Assembly (NCBI GenBank): GCA_029240245.1
Contig: JARBTJ010000026.1
Span: 1 to 44,002 of the forward strand
Direction: 5' to 3'
Length of the DNA stretch: 44,002 nucleotides
Source of the DNA: Herbinix sp.
GTDB lineage: Bacteria > Bacillota > Clostridia > Lachnospirales > Lachnospiraceae
Position numbers and translations under genes: made by a program. The stretch's first letter is position 1; each line of letters begins with the position of its first letter. Below the pieces are notes generated by a model that saw only the letters and a list, made by a program, of their open reading frames with translations, made no database searches and was not told the origin of the DNA. Of this stretch, positions 24,453 through 33,988 are shown in pieces.

Positions 24453-24974
24453 TTATGCGTATAAACTACTGTAATCCATCAGTCTTTTCTGTAGTAAAGA
24501 TAAGATGTCCTCCGGTTCCATATCCTTAGCCATATGTACAGGAATCGCTACCGGCGGCAGATTTAAATATAAATTTCTTCTTACCTGCCTCCGTTTTACC
24601 AGTGAAAGTTTGGATAGAAAAATATCCATATTCTTGGGTATGACAGCGATTACTTCCTTATTATTAATCGTTACAATCCTTAATTCTTTGATGTCATCAT
24701 ATGATATAAAGCCCACCCCTCCTAAGGATGAACTATCAATAAATCCGTCCATTGTAATGGTAATCAGTCTTTTTATCTTCGTCGATTGTAGGATGGAAGC
24801 AAAAAAACCGATAGCAAACAGGCTTAATGCAAAAATTCCAAGCTTACGATAGCCTGATCTTTGTTCAATAACGCCAAATATAGTTACTGCAATCGATGCT
24901 ACCAGCATAAATAAATTGGCTAAGGTTAAGGCTAGCGCTTTATAATTCATTTCTTCAATAATAATATCTTCCAT
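24453..24974 (-). CDS. STM3941-like small membrane protein
   Basis: A 173-residue protein resembling the STM3941 family, which has a PH-like cytoplasmic domain. Two adjacent membrane helices (about 13-34 and 43-63) are followed by a beta-rich domain (ITITMDGFIDSSSLGGVGFISYDDIKELRIVTINNKEVIAVIP) and a helical end. The function of the family is not known to me. A good promoter (25014-25042) lies upstream and diverges from the PadR operon. The start has GGGGGT. Confidence 0.65.
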   Translation of the reverse strand: MEDIIIEEMNYKALALTLANLFMLVASIAVTIFGVIEQRSGYRKLGIFALSLFAIGFFASILQSTKIKRLITITMDGFIDSSSLGGVGFISYDDIKELRIVTINNKEVIAVIPKNMDIFLSKLSLVKRRQVRRNLYLNLPPVAIPVHMAKDMEPEDILSLLQKRLMDYSSLYA

Positions 24975-25013
24975 GAAGTACCCCCTGTAAAATTATACAG
25001 CCCATATAACTTC

Positions 25014-25042
25014 ATTGTATCTGTTTTAAGATTGTATTTCAA
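25014..25042 (-). promoter_or_regulatory. Promoter of the STM3941-like gene
   Basis: On the minus strand TTGAAA (25037-25042), 17-bp spacer, TACAAT (25014-25019). Confidence 0.7.
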
Positions 25043-25090
25043 GACAAAATACTTAGTACTGGAAAAATTTAAATTTATTTAAAAAAGTAC

Positions 25091-25135
25091 TTTACCTGTC
25101 GTAGTAGTTGTGCTATACTTTAATTACTACGACAG
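25091..25135 (+). promoter_or_regulatory. PadR-operon promoter with perfect palindromic operator
   Basis: TTTACC (25091-25096), 17-bp spacer and TATACT (25114-25119) form the promoter. CTGTCGTAGTA (25096-25106) and TACTACGACAG (25125-25135) are perfect 11-bp inverted repeats that enclose the -10 and the start point. A regulator dimer bound here would block RNA polymerase, so autorepression by the PadR protein encoded next is the obvious model. Confidence 0.8.
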
Positions 25136-25204
25136 ATGAAGTAGTAACAAGTAGTTGGATGCACGCCTAACTACAATAAAAATATAATTCAGGGAGGAAC
25201 CGAT

Positions 25205-25537
25205 TTGATTAGCAGCGATGTTATCCGCGGTTACAATGATACGATTATCCTGTATTTCCTCCTCGATGGGGAATCCTATGGATATGAAATATCCAAAAAT
25301 ATTAAGGAATTATCCGAAGGAAAGTATATCATGAAGGAAACCACCCTCTATTCTGCTTTTAACCGCTTAGAAAGCAATGGTTTTATCGAATCCTTCTATG
25401 GGGATGAGACCTTTGGAAAAAGGCGTACTTATTACAGAATAACTCAGGCTGGACGCGCATATTACAAAGAAAAATGTGAAGAGTGGATCCTTACCAAGGA
25501 CGTTATTAATCGATTTATAAAGGAGTGGAGAGTATAA
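25205..25537 (+). CDS. PadR-family transcriptional regulator
   Basis: A 110-residue winged-helix repressor. The PadR domain spans nearly the whole chain (TIILYFLLDGESYGYEISKNI, ETTLYSAFNRLESNGFIESF, RRTYYRITQAGRAYY). It starts at TTG (25205) with GGGAGG seven bases upstream; no in-frame ATG fits better. Its stop overlaps the next start (TAATG), so translation is coupled to the HAAS membrane protein, a common pairing. It probably represses its own operon through the 25096-25135 palindrome. The inducing signal is unknown. Confidence 0.9.
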   Translation: MISSDVIRGYNDTIILYFLLDGESYGYEISKNIKELSEGKYIMKETTLYSAFNRLESNGFIESFYGDETFGKRRTYYRITQAGRAYYKEKCEEWILTKDVINRFIKEWRV

Positions 25538-26514
25538 TGGAAACAATTAAAAATTATCTAGACAATATGTTTGCTGCATTACCGAAAACTGTACAGCTGG
25601 CTGATTTAAAGAGTAATATTTTATCCAACATGGAGGACAAATATAATGAGCTGAAGGCCGAAGGAAAATCCGAAAATGAAGCCATCGGCATTGTTATATC
25701 CGAATTCGGAAACATCGACGAACTGATCAGCGAACTGGGAATCCGTAAAGAGGAGGATATCAATACAATTCCTCTTGTTACACAGGAAGAGACCGATGAG
25801 TACTTGGCGATCAAAAGGAAAGCCGGCTTTCTGGTGGGAATCGGTGTCGTTTTATGTATTCTAGGCGCTGCCTCACTCATTCTGGTATACCAGTTGGGAG
25901 AAGACGGATTTATTGGCGATAACTTGCCGCATGGCGCAAAGGAATCCCTTGGATTGTTTCCTCTTTTTATCTTAGTTGCAATGGCGGTTGGTCTATTCAT
26001 ATTTTCCGGCATGCATTTAGAAAAATATGCATACATGGAAAAGGGCGTCCAGCTTCCAATTAGCGTAAAAGTTATGCTACAACAACAGTATAACAGTTTC
26101 ACGCCTACCTATTACCTTAGCCTCATCATTGGTATTACTCTCTGCATCCTTTCTCCGACAGCGCTTTTTATTACATCTATGATGGGAAATGATGAATCTA
26201 CTTACGGCGTAGTAATATTATTATTTATAGTATCCATCGCTGTATATTTATTTATTTACTTTGGAACAATCCGGGAAAGCTACAGCAAATTACTGCAGAT
26301 TGAAGAATACAAACCCAAGAAAATGACGAAAGAGGACAAAGTCATCAGTGCGGTTGCGTCCATTGTATGGCCCTTGGCTGTTGCTATATTTTTATTCCTC
26401 GGCTTTGTATATGCAAAATGGGGAATCGCATGGGTTGTCTTCCCTATAACAGGTATCCTTTTTGGTATGTTTGCCTCGGCTTATAGTATCATTACCGGAA
26501 AAAACGATAACTAA
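25537..26514 (+). CDS. HAAS/DUF1700-type membrane protein
   Basis: A 325-residue membrane protein. The N-terminal helical HAAS/permease-prefix domain covers about 1-75 (METIKNYLDNMFAALPKTVQ ... SENEAIGIVISEFGNIDELI). About six membrane helices follow (near 95-117, 143-163, 197-217, 225-247, 272-295 and 300-320). Such proteins are typically cotranscribed with a PadR regulator, as here with a one-base overlap. I chose the ATG at 25537 with AAGGAGTGG upstream rather than a GTG at 25525 inside that site. Molecular function is unknown; roles in cell-envelope stress have been suggested for relatives. Confidence 0.8.
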   Translation: METIKNYLDNMFAALPKTVQLADLKSNILSNMEDKYNELKAEGKSENEAIGIVISEFGNIDELISELGIRKEEDINTIPLVTQEETDEYLAIKRKAGFLVGIGVVLCILGAASLILVYQLGEDGFIGDNLPHGAKESLGLFPLFILVAMAVGLFIFSGMHLEKYAYMEKGVQLPISVKVMLQQQYNSFTPTYYLSLIIGITLCILSPTALFITSMMGNDESTYGVVILLFIVSIAVYLFIYFGTIRESYSKLLQIEEYKPKKMTKEDKVISAVASIVWPLAVAIFLFLGFVYAKWGIAWVVFPITGILFGMFASAYSIITGKNDN

Positions 26515-26588
26515 GTTGCAGGTGATATAATATAACAAAAATTTATAATTTCATATAATAAAACTAAGGTGCGCATGACATAATGATG

Positions 26589-26636
26589 AAACCTGTCTGT
26601 GAAGTTAATACTTGCTTCATAGACAGGTTTATTTTT
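26589..26636 (+). terminator. Terminator of the PadR-HAAS operon
   Basis: AAACCTGTCT plus GTGAAG (26589-26604) pairs with CTTCATAGACAGGTTT (26615-26630), 16 bp with one G-T pair, followed by ATTTTTA. Confidence 0.88.
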
Positions 26637-26796
26637 ACCATTCTTCAGATAGAATTCCGTATTCATAAGTATCCGCCCAGATGGTATATTGATTCTCATC
26701 TTTCTTTAAATAAATATTTTTTTCCTAGATAGCATCTAACCAATTTCAATCGTTTAATCTAAGCACTTTATGATCACTCTTATTACGTTGTTCTGC

Positions 26797-27333
26797 TTAT
26801 AGTTCGATAAATTTATGAATATAATTTTGTATACAATGCTGAATAATGTCCTTGGCTTCCTCCGGTCCCCCAAATTCGTTTACCGCTGTCTCCTTATTCT
26901 CTAGCTCCTTATATACACTGAAAAAATGCCTCATTTCATTAAAGATGTGCTGTGGCAGTTCATTGATATTCGTATATAAATTATAAGTAGGATCATTATA
27001 GGGAATTGCAATTATTTTTTCATCACCCATCCCATTATCTATCATTTTCATAACACCAATGGGATAGCACCGTACTAAGGATAATGGCTCAATCGCTTCT
27101 GAGCATAAGACAAGAACATCGAGGGGGTCCATATCATCGCCGTAAGTTCTCGGTATAAAGCCGTAATTCGCAGGATAATGGGTGGAGGTATATAGAATTC
27201 GGTCCAAAATAATACAACCGGTTTCCTTATCAAGTTCGTATTTTTTCTTACTTCCCTTTGATATTTCAACCACTGCAATAAAATCTTCAGGAAGAATCCG
27301 ATTAGGGTTTATATCATGCCAGATATTGTTCAT
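26797..27333 (-). CDS. ppa: Inorganic pyrophosphatase, family I
   Basis: Hydrolyses pyrophosphate to two phosphates in the cytoplasm, pulling biosynthetic reactions forward. The 178 residues show the soluble family I motifs: [42 protein letters not shown] (metal-binding aspartates), and DEKIIAIP. Most Clostridia use family II or membrane-bound enzymes, so family I is mildly notable. A promoter is at 27451-27479, leaving a leader of about 110 bases. Confidence 0.93.
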   Translation of the reverse strand: MNNIWHDINPNRILPEDFIAVVEISKGSKKKYELDKETGCIILDRILYTSTHYPANYGFIPRTYGDDMDPLDVLVLCSEAIEPLSLVRCYPIGVMKMIDNGMGDEKIIAIPYNDPTYNLYTNINELPQHIFNEMRHFFSVYKELENKETAVNEFGGPEEAKDIIQHCIQNYIHKFIEL

Positions 27334-27450
27334 CGTTTATCCTCATTTCTTAATTTAAACTAATTTTAAGTACCGCAACAACTATTATGCTTATTTTGTA
27401 CCATTCAATGCTTTTTTAGTATCTCAGGTGAAATAACAATTCATGTTGTA

Positions 27451-27479
27451 ATTATAGCTGTCCCTCATTGTATAATCAA
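27451..27479 (-). promoter_or_regulatory. Promoter of ppa
   Basis: On the minus strand TTGATT (27474-27479), 17-bp spacer, TATAAT (27451-27456). Confidence 0.75.
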
Positions 27480-27608
27480 GCGAATTAACGCAACTTAAGC
27501 ACTGCAGGTTATGGTTGGCGTAATGCTGACGTTTTGCAGATTTAACCTTAATAAGATAATTTTACCATCATTTATTGAATATAGAAACTTTTCTGTTGCG
27601 CCTATGGA

Positions 27609-27617
27609 TGGTATAAT
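27609..27617 (+). promoter_or_regulatory. Extended -10 promoter of the secreted nucleotidase gene
   Basis: TGGTATAAT (hexamer 27612-27617) with no clear -35; start point predicted near 27624, about 48 bases before the ATG. The 27334-27671 intergenic region holds only this and the ppa promoter as far as I can see. Confidence 0.55.
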
Positions 27618-27671
27618 AAACCTATACATATTTATTAATGCACACTGGAGATTAACGAAGGAGGTTGAAGA

Positions 27672-30503
27672 ATGATTAGAAAAAAATTGTTGATAAGCCT
27701 GATGATAGGGGTAACCATCTTGGGTCTGAATTTAACGAAAACAATTGATACAAGCGCAGAAACAGCGGAAAGCGTTAATATAAGAATTCTTGCAACCGGT
27801 GATTTACACGGACAGGTAACCTCTTATGACTGTGAAACCTATCTGCAAACTCCCAAGGAGGGCTTAAGTAAGATCCTCACCTTAGTCAAACAGAAAAAAC
27901 GTGAAGCAGGCGACGATCCTACTCTTTTCGTGGATGCCGGCGATTTCTTAAATGATTATACTTCAAATTATTTCTATGAAAACCACAAGGACTTAGTTCA
28001 ACCCATTATGAAATCCATGTCCCTGATGGGATATGATTTCATAGCACTTGGAAACCATGAATTTGATTATCCCTGGGACTATCTCTATGACCAACTAAAC
28101 TCTTCCGATTTACTTTCTAAGGTTGTTTTAAGTAATGTATTCTGGCATGATAGCGGTAAGACTGTTTTCGCCCCCTCGAAAGTAAAAATCATGGAGCTAA
28201 CCTCCACCTCCGGAGAAATCATCCCCGTAAAAATAGGTATTGTCGGTTCAACGACGAACAGTATCTCAACCCGCAGAGGGGATTATGTGAATGAAATCGA
28301 TGCTGCTAATAATTATGACAGTATTGTTGCAGAGGCAAACCGGTTAAAAGAAATTGAGAAGGTGGATGTCGTGCTCGTCATTTTACATGGCGGAATTGGT
28401 GCTAAGACCTTGAATAAAGACAGCGATAATATTGGTTACGCATTAACTAAGATAGAAGCAATCGATGCTTTGGTTACTGCACATACGCATGAAGCATTCC
28501 CTGATTCTGATTCGATCTATAATAAGTTAAGTAATGTCGACTCTGTTAACGGCACCATAAATGGGAAACCGGTAATAGCAACCACCAGTCATGCACAGGC
28601 TTTGGGAATCATTGATTTAAGGTTAACGGTAAATCCGGATGGGTCCGTTCATTTTGAACAGGGTAAATCTTACCTGGAATATGTTACGAAGGCTACGATA
28701 GAAGATCGTGACATAACCACCTTATTTCAGAGCTACCTTAAGAAGCTTCCCTCTGCAGATAGCATGAATACTTATAAGATTGCAAAAGGAATTACCTACC
28801 ACAATTACGATACCATTTTACAGGACAGTAATTTATTTCAGCTGTTCAACAACGCAAAGATAGATTATGGTATGACCTATATTTCTGAATACCTTCCCAA
28901 CCATAAGGAGATCCCTGTAATCGCAGCTACAAGAAATTTATTGGATAATGAGGAGGCTTATGTAGCGATTAAGGGTACGATATCCGCAGATAAAATTGCC
29001 AGGATTTTATCAGAGTCCTCTTCCGTAAGATCCGGTTCTTATATCCAAATGTATGAAATCAGTGGAAAGAATTTAAGAGAGTGGCTGGAATACACTGCCA
29101 GTATGTATGCAACTCAGGGTTCCAAATTAACGACCCTGCTTCAGAGTTATTTTAATAAGAACAAAGGGGTTTCTACCCTGCTACAGGATAATTTTGTTTA
29201 TAATTGGAGAAGTCAATATGTATTTGACGGGATTTCTTATCAGATAGATTTAACCAAGAAAGCAAGATATTCCTCTGATGGAGTGCTGATCAGTTCCAAA
29301 AACAAACGCATAACCTATTTAAACTTTAATGGATCGGCCGTAACTGATACTCAAAAATTTGTATTTGTTACCGACAGCGGCCTACCCACCTTATCTTTCC
29401 TTCCAAAGGAAGGTGAGGATTCCATAAAAGAAATAAGAGATTATGCTACCGGAAAGAGCATTACTTTAGATTATATCAAGAAAATCAGTGCTTACGGTGA
29501 TATTAACGTTAAACCGGATTACAACTGGTCCTTGACCGCCGGAAAAAACTACTCTTTCATACTCGGGGTACCGAAAACCATTGTAAGTGCCTTCACAAAA
29601 TACCCCTGGAACGCTGGCTTAGCTGCAGAAACTACCTCCTATGCATTCTTAAAAGGGAAACTACCTACCGTAACCCAGGCCCTTCGCATCTGGGCGACGC
29701 AGGGTAGAACTGACATTAATAACACGCCGGTTCCGGTTGTAATTCATGCTGTTTCAAGTACTTCCATCAAGGAAATGAAATATATAAAGGGTAAGATCAC
29801 AAAAACTACCGATGCGAAATGGAACTCCGCTTCCGTAGTCAAAAATAACCGCTTTACCACAGCAATTAATGGCGTATATTCTATTCGTGTAAAAGATGGT
29901 AAGGGCAACTATTCGATCGCTTATGTTACGGTTGACCGTTATGATGCCAAGGTACTTCCCAGTCCAATGCTTGATCGGTTAACCAACCGTAATACTGAAA
30001 TAACCGGTATTGCTGTGCCAGGCGCGACTATCTATGTTACAATTGATGAAAATCAATACCAGACCGTTGTTTCCGGCGACGGCTCATTTCGGATTATAAT
30101 ACCACCGCAAAAAGCCTTTGCAACTATCACTGCATATATAAAAATTTCTGATAAATTGAGTGCCACCGTTACGGCAGCCGTCCGCAAAACCGGACCGGAT
30201 GCCGTAAGTTTAAACAAGGTTACTATAGGTGACACACATTTAAGGGGGATTGCAGATAAAAATACCTTTGTCTATGCTATGATCTGGAATACGGTATATG
30301 TCCCTAAGGGTCAGATAAATGCTTATATCCAGTCGGATTTTTATAATGCCTCTTATAAAATTGTTGAAACGGAGGTTACCATTGATGAAGCAACCGGTAT
30401 TTTTGACCTAACAGTGCCGTTCATTCGTCCAAATATGAAGGCTTTTGTATATTCTGTGGACCGGTTCGGCGCCACCAGTAAACCGGCCATTCATCAACCA
30501 TAA
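27672..30503 (+). CDS. Secreted 5'-nucleotidase/UshA-type metallophosphoesterase
   Basis: A 943-residue exported protein with an N-terminal signal peptide (about 1-30). The calcineurin-like phosphoesterase domain (about 35-330) has the metal-site motifs ATGDLHGQ, VDAGDFLND, GNHEFDY, VLHGG and TAHTHEAF. A 5'-nucleotidase C-terminal domain follows (about 365-590, LFQLFNNAKIDYG ... IQMYEISGKNLREW). Residues about 640-943 are three beta-sandwich-like modules (KVLPSPMLDRLTNRNTEITG begins the Ig-like part). No LPXTG motif or choline-binding repeat is present, so it may be free in the medium. It probably dephosphorylates extracellular nucleotides for phosphate or nucleoside scavenging. AAGGAGG precedes the ATG. 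Confidence 0.85.
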   Translation: MIRKKLLISLMIGVTILGLNLTKTIDTSAETAESVNIRILATGDLHGQVTSYDCETYLQTPKEGLSKILTLVKQKKREAGDDPTLFVDAGDFLNDYTSNYFYENHKDLVQPIMKSMSLMGYDFIALGNHEFDYPWDYLYDQLNSSDLLSKVVLSNVFWHDSGKTVFAPSKVKIMELTSTSGEIIPVKIGIVGSTTNSISTRRGDYVNEIDAANNYDSIVAEANRLKEIEKVDVVLVILHGGIGAKTLNKDSDNIGYALTKIEAIDALVTAHTHEAFPDSDSIYNKLSNVDSVNGTINGKPVIATTSHAQALGIIDLRLTVNPDGSVHFEQGKSYLEYVTKATIEDRDITTLFQSYLKKLPSADSMNTYKIAKGITYHNYDTILQDSNLFQLFNNAKIDYGMTYISEYLPNHKEIPVIAATRNLLDNEEAYVAIKGTISADKIARILSESSSVRSGSYIQMYEISGKNLREWLEYTASMYATQGSKLTTLLQSYFNKNKGVSTLLQDNFVYNWRSQYVFDGISYQIDLTKKARYSSDGVLISSKNKRITYLNFNGSAVTDTQKFVFVTDSGLPTLSFLPKEGEDSIKEIRDYATGKSITLDYIKKISAYGDINVKPDYNWSLTAGKNYSFILGVPKTIVSAFTKYPWNAGLAAETTSYAFLKGKLPTVTQALRIWATQGRTDINNTPVPVVIHAVSSTSIKEMKYIKGKITKTTDAKWNSASVVKNNRFTTAINGVYSIRVKDGKGNYSIAYVTVDRYDAKVLPSPMLDRLTNRNTEITGIAVPGATIYVTIDENQYQTVVSGDGSFRIIIPPQKAFATITAYIKISDKLSATVTAAVRKTGPDAVSLNKVTIGDTHLRGIADKNTFVYAMIWNTVYVPKGQINAYIQSDFYNASYKIVETEVTIDEATGIFDLTVPFIRPNMKAFVYSVDRFGATSKPAIHQP

Positions 30504-30564
30504 ATGACCTCCTGTCAATCCTGGAATTCCTGCACCGGTTCACGACCTTACACAATTGCAGGCA

Positions 30565-32577
30565 TTATCTTTTACATTCCAAGATAACAGATTGACGTGC
30601 ATTCAGTTCTATACTTAGAATATTGCCGGTATACTCCTTGTAGCCGTCCAGCGAGCGAAATACTGCATTTTCGGGCAGGCTGCTCATCCTGGAGGTATCC
30701 ACCGTGATGGTATCAGCCGCATCCTTACAATTAAATACGGCCAGATAGATGGTATCCCGATCCACTCTTTCAAACATGCGACTTGCACGGTCCAGGGTTG
30801 CTGTTTCAAGAGGAAGGAAGGTACCACCCTCTTTGGCGATGGACAGAAGCTTCGGATTCAGAAGCTTCTTTGTTCGTTCCAAGGCTTTTTCATCCCGGTA
30901 GTCATCGCTAAGAAGTAATACGGTACCGGCGATAACAGAGGCATTCAAACGTGACTGAGCCTCATCAAAATCAGATACGGGGCGTCCTACACTCTTATAT
31001 AAGCAGGTGTGATCCGGATCATTAAAGCGGTAAATCGTATCATGTTGCCAGAAGCCATAGGTCAATGAATTTAACATATATTCCGTATCGTAGATCTGTC
31101 CGAATACATCACAGGAGATTCTGCGGGAATGTGCATAACAGTAAGGGAACACAGGTGCTATGGAAAAATCAACAAATATATTTCGCCCGGTTACCTTCTG
31201 ATCTAGGAGACCTAGCATATGCTTCAGTCCATAATTATAAGACTCGATTCCGGTGGTAATATCACGCAGGTAGTGAACTCCCTCGCAGGATCCGTGTGAC
31301 ATAAAGTCTACCTTAAGATAATCAAAACCAAGCTCTACGATATAACGCATCATTGCAGCGACACGCATTAAGTTACCCGGATGGGTCGGATCGATGGGGT
31401 ATCCACCTGCAATCGGAGGAAGGGGATTATCATTAGCATCCCTCAAAATGATATCGCGGTAAGTGTACTGCTTATTGGTATGCTCCACATACCGGTCAAA
31501 ATTTCCTGACCAGCAGGTAAACGGTGTGTAATAGAATCCTGCCTTCTGACCACGACTGTGGACTATCTTAACGGATTCTACCAGTTCTTCCGGTGTCAGG
31601 CGATCCCAGAAGGAATCAAAATTGACATACACAGTTCCTTCATTAATAAAACCGTTATCTGCCAAATCATAAAGAACCTCACTGGTCTTTGTATACGCCT
31701 CAAAGCTGACATTTGTAGTTAAACAGGCCCAGCTATTCCAACCAAAGGGCACTCCTTCGTTCCAGGGCAGCTTCGGACATACTAGATCGTTTGCCTTGCC
31801 GTAATCAATGAGTCCCAGGCGGAAATCTTCATAATAACCGGCAAACACCATAGGTGATTTAATCTCAACGCCACGCACCTCTCCGTGAGGCATTGCTTCA
31901 TCTCTGGTGGTAGGGTCTGCAACTCCTCCGTAGATAGAGAAGAAGCTTAACTCACCATAACCGCCATGTGTCTTAATCCCGGTTTTCCACTGGTCGTGAC
32001 TTACCGAACCGACCACATAACCATTTCTGGTATCATCATCATACACTGCGGTTAATTCATAGCTGATGCCGCATTCCTGCATTTCCTGAGCTTTATAACG
32101 AATCCATTTATCATTATCATAAGGTACATATAGTAATCTCGGAGTTTTCGTACCTTTAAGAGAAAATACCTCACCTGCGTATTGAAGCGGTGACATATAA
32201 TTGCTTTTAATAAAATCCTTGCCCCTTACGATTAACTGAGTGATAAAATATGCAGTATCTGTAAGCAGTTCAAAAGCTTGAGTAATGATAAGCTCACCAA
32301 AATGATGCTTTACTTCCACATGCACTCCTGCTCCAAAGCAGCTTTTTCCTTCCTCAACAGTTATTTCAGGCTCTCCCTGATTCACATTCTGTCTGGTATA
32401 TAATTTGTTCTGGTATCGGAATTCAAATCCTACATTTTTCATTGGTGCATAAGGGGAAGATAAGAATTCAACATCGTAAACCCGATCCGTAAGGCGGTAT
32501 GTAAAATTAATTTTATTTGTAGTGACATTTATTGTTTCTTGGGTCTGAGTCACTTTACAGTCATTTAATGTATTCAT
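30565..32577 (-). CDS. Clan GH-D (GH36/GH27-like) glycosidase
   Basis: A 670-residue cytoplasmic enzyme with no signal peptide. About 1-245 is an N-terminal beta-sandwich, then a TIM barrel opens with PFGWNSW, the clan GH-D signature of alpha-galactosidases and alpha-N-acetylgalactosaminidases. The nucleophile strand YLKVDFMSHG keeps the KxD motif. A further Asp in the SCDVFG segment is a candidate acid/base. A beta-sandwich tail ends the chain. Substrate is not certain; alpha-galactosides are the best guess. I chose the ATG at 32577, 8 bp beyond the mutarotase-like stop, with AAAGGATG upstream. Cotranscription with that gene is nearly certain. Confidence 0.75.
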   Translation of the reverse strand: MNTLNDCKVTQTQETINVTTNKINFTYRLTDRVYDVEFLSSPYAPMKNVGFEFRYQNKLYTRQNVNQGEPEITVEEGKSCFGAGVHVEVKHHFGELIITQAFELLTDTAYFITQLIVRGKDFIKSNYMSPLQYAGEVFSLKGTKTPRLLYVPYDNDKWIRYKAQEMQECGISYELTAVYDDDTRNGYVVGSVSHDQWKTGIKTHGGYGELSFFSIYGGVADPTTRDEAMPHGEVRGVEIKSPMVFAGYYEDFRLGLIDYGKANDLVCPKLPWNEGVPFGWNSWACLTTNVSFEAYTKTSEVLYDLADNGFINEGTVYVNFDSFWDRLTPEELVESVKIVHSRGQKAGFYYTPFTCWSGNFDRYVEHTNKQYTYRDIILRDANDNPLPPIAGGYPIDPTHPGNLMRVAAMMRYIVELGFDYLKVDFMSHGSCEGVHYLRDITTGIESYNYGLKHMLGLLDQKVTGRNIFVDFSIAPVFPYCYAHSRRISCDVFGQIYDTEYMLNSLTYGFWQHDTIYRFNDPDHTCLYKSVGRPVSDFDEAQSRLNASVIAGTVLLLSDDYRDEKALERTKKLLNPKLLSIAKEGGTFLPLETATLDRASRMFERVDRDTIYLAVFNCKDAADTITVDTSRMSSLPENAVFRSLDGYKEYTGNILSIELNARQSVILECKR

Positions 32578-32584
32578 GCAAGGA

Positions 32585-33559
32585 TCATCCTTTCTCAATC
32601 GATGAAGTCGTTAAGCTCATGTGAATATCAAAATCCAGGCTTTCACCTTTCTTTAAAGTGAAGCATTTATTATGTTCCATTGCTTTCGCTATACTATCGT
32701 AAAATCCATTGGCAGGTTCTAAGGCACAATTATACTCTCCCCGGTAACCTCCTGCGGTAATCCAAAAGCCTAAATAGGGCAGCTTGGTCTCATCATAAAT
32801 AATGTTACAGGTAACTCCCTTTGATGGATAATGATATCCGCATCTACCCTCGGAAACATCATTTTGCAGATAATATTTCACCATTGTTTTGCTGTCTATT
32901 GCCGGCACCCGGTGAAAATCATAATTGCCGTTATCTATGGAATAGATAAGCCCTTCCTCTTTCAGCTGGGGACTATACATAGCATTAAAGAATTCCTTAG
33001 TTTCTGCAGGATAAATCAGCTGCATATCCTCTTCATAATGTACCAGGCAGTGAAATGCCCATAAACAGGGGAAGTCAAAGTCGCCAGTATTAATAATATG
33101 GTAATGATAAGTTACCGTCTCCTCCTTTAAGCTGATTCTCTTCTCATAATGATAAGGAAGGATCCTGCTGCCATAGGAAAGAACGATTTCCTGCTGCTCT
33201 TCATCCTCTTCTGTAGTTACTACATAAGCATTCATAGGAGCAGTCCAGATTTCGCCATGGTCCGGATAGTGGTACTTGTTATCATCAATCACTACCAATC
33301 CTTCATCAATACTGGGAAATGCATCATCAAAACCACAGGCATCACCCTCGGAAAAGGAATTACCTAGCTGATTGCTACTAACATTTTCCGATGTATTTAC
33401 GTAAAGTAGTTCAAAATCTTTTAACTTATGATAGATGGACACGGTTTTTCCACCTTGAGCCGGTAATATCGTCAGTGAAAGCTTGGAATTTTCCATCCGG
33501 AGTGCTTTCACATTTTTATAATCCCTCTGGGTGATTACCGTAATATCTTTATCTGCCAT
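32585..33559 (-). CDS. Galactose mutarotase/aldose epimerase-like protein
   Basis: A 324-residue beta-sandwich protein of the galactose mutarotase superfamily (NSKLSLTILPAQGGKTVSIYHK, CGFDDAFPSIDE, PDHGEIWTAPM, FPCLWAFHCLVHYEEDM, CALEPANGFYD). The expected His and Glu positions are occupied (DHGE; the His in FHCLVH; the late Glu in ALEP). It probably interconverts sugar anomers for the adjacent glycosidase. The ATG at 33559 has AGAGG 8 bases upstream; a GTG three codons earlier is inside that region. Confidence 0.75.
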   Translation of the reverse strand: MADKDITVITQRDYKNVKALRMENSKLSLTILPAQGGKTVSIYHKLKDFELLYVNTSENVSSNQLGNSFSEGDACGFDDAFPSIDEGLVVIDDNKYHYPDHGEIWTAPMNAYVVTTEEDEEQQEIVLSYGSRILPYHYEKRISLKEETVTYHYHIINTGDFDFPCLWAFHCLVHYEEDMQLIYPAETKEFFNAMYSPQLKEEGLIYSIDNGNYDFHRVPAIDSKTMVKYYLQNDVSEGRCGYHYPSKGVTCNIIYDETKLPYLGFWITAGGYRGEYNCALEPANGFYDSIAKAMEHNKCFTLKKGESLDFDIHMSLTTSSIEKG

Positions 33560-33690
33560 CCTAGTCACCTCTTTCTGACTTAACTTTTATATCCTTGTTA
33601 TTTCGTAAATAGTAAAGCATAATAATCATCTTGTATCAATTAGTCTAATCATTCTTAGAGCAGTATTTATTTTATCGCTAATCTACTTTT

Positions 33691-33895
33691 TCTCTTTGAT
33701 TTCTCTCTGATTTCTCTTTGATTCCTCTTGAATTCTCTTTGATTTCTCTTTGATTTCTCTTTGATTTCTCTTTGATTTCTCTTTGATTTATCTCTGATTT
33801 CTCTCTGATTCCTCTTTGATTCCTCCTTGATTCCTCCTTGATTTCTCTCTGATTCCTCTTTGATTTCTCTTTGATTACTCTTTGATTCCTCTCTC
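33691..33895. repeat. 11-bp-period tandem repeat, about 18 copies
   Basis: The unit is close to TTTGATTTCTC on the plus strand. The G of GAT(T) falls at 33698, 33709, 33720, 33730, 33741 and then every 11 bp to 33884; only one step is 10 bp. Because 33 bp restores the frame, the minus strand stays open as a Lys/Arg/Glu/Asn/Gln-rich frame (33667-33945), but there is no ribosome site, so I do not call a gene. It lies between the AraC regulator and the mutarotase-like gene. Confidence 0.93.
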
Positions 33896-33988
33896 ACCAC
33901 TTCGTGACTACATAATGCTTGCTCACTGCTTACTTTAAATATCACGCTTTGTTTACTACGTTGATAATATATCTAGTAAATGACCGGC

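Noticed and set aside
25554-26102. 182-codon minus-strand frame inside the HAAS gene
   Set aside because: Serine/isoleucine-rich antisense shadow; the plus-strand frame has the ribosome site, membrane helices and operon context.
33691-33895. CRISPR array
   Set aside because: The units are 11 bp and contiguous, with no unique spacers, and no cas genes are present.
33667-33945. 92-codon Lys/Glu/Asn/Gln-rich minus-strand frame
   Set aside because: It is made almost entirely by the 11-bp repeat; no ribosome site. Kept as a repeat instead.
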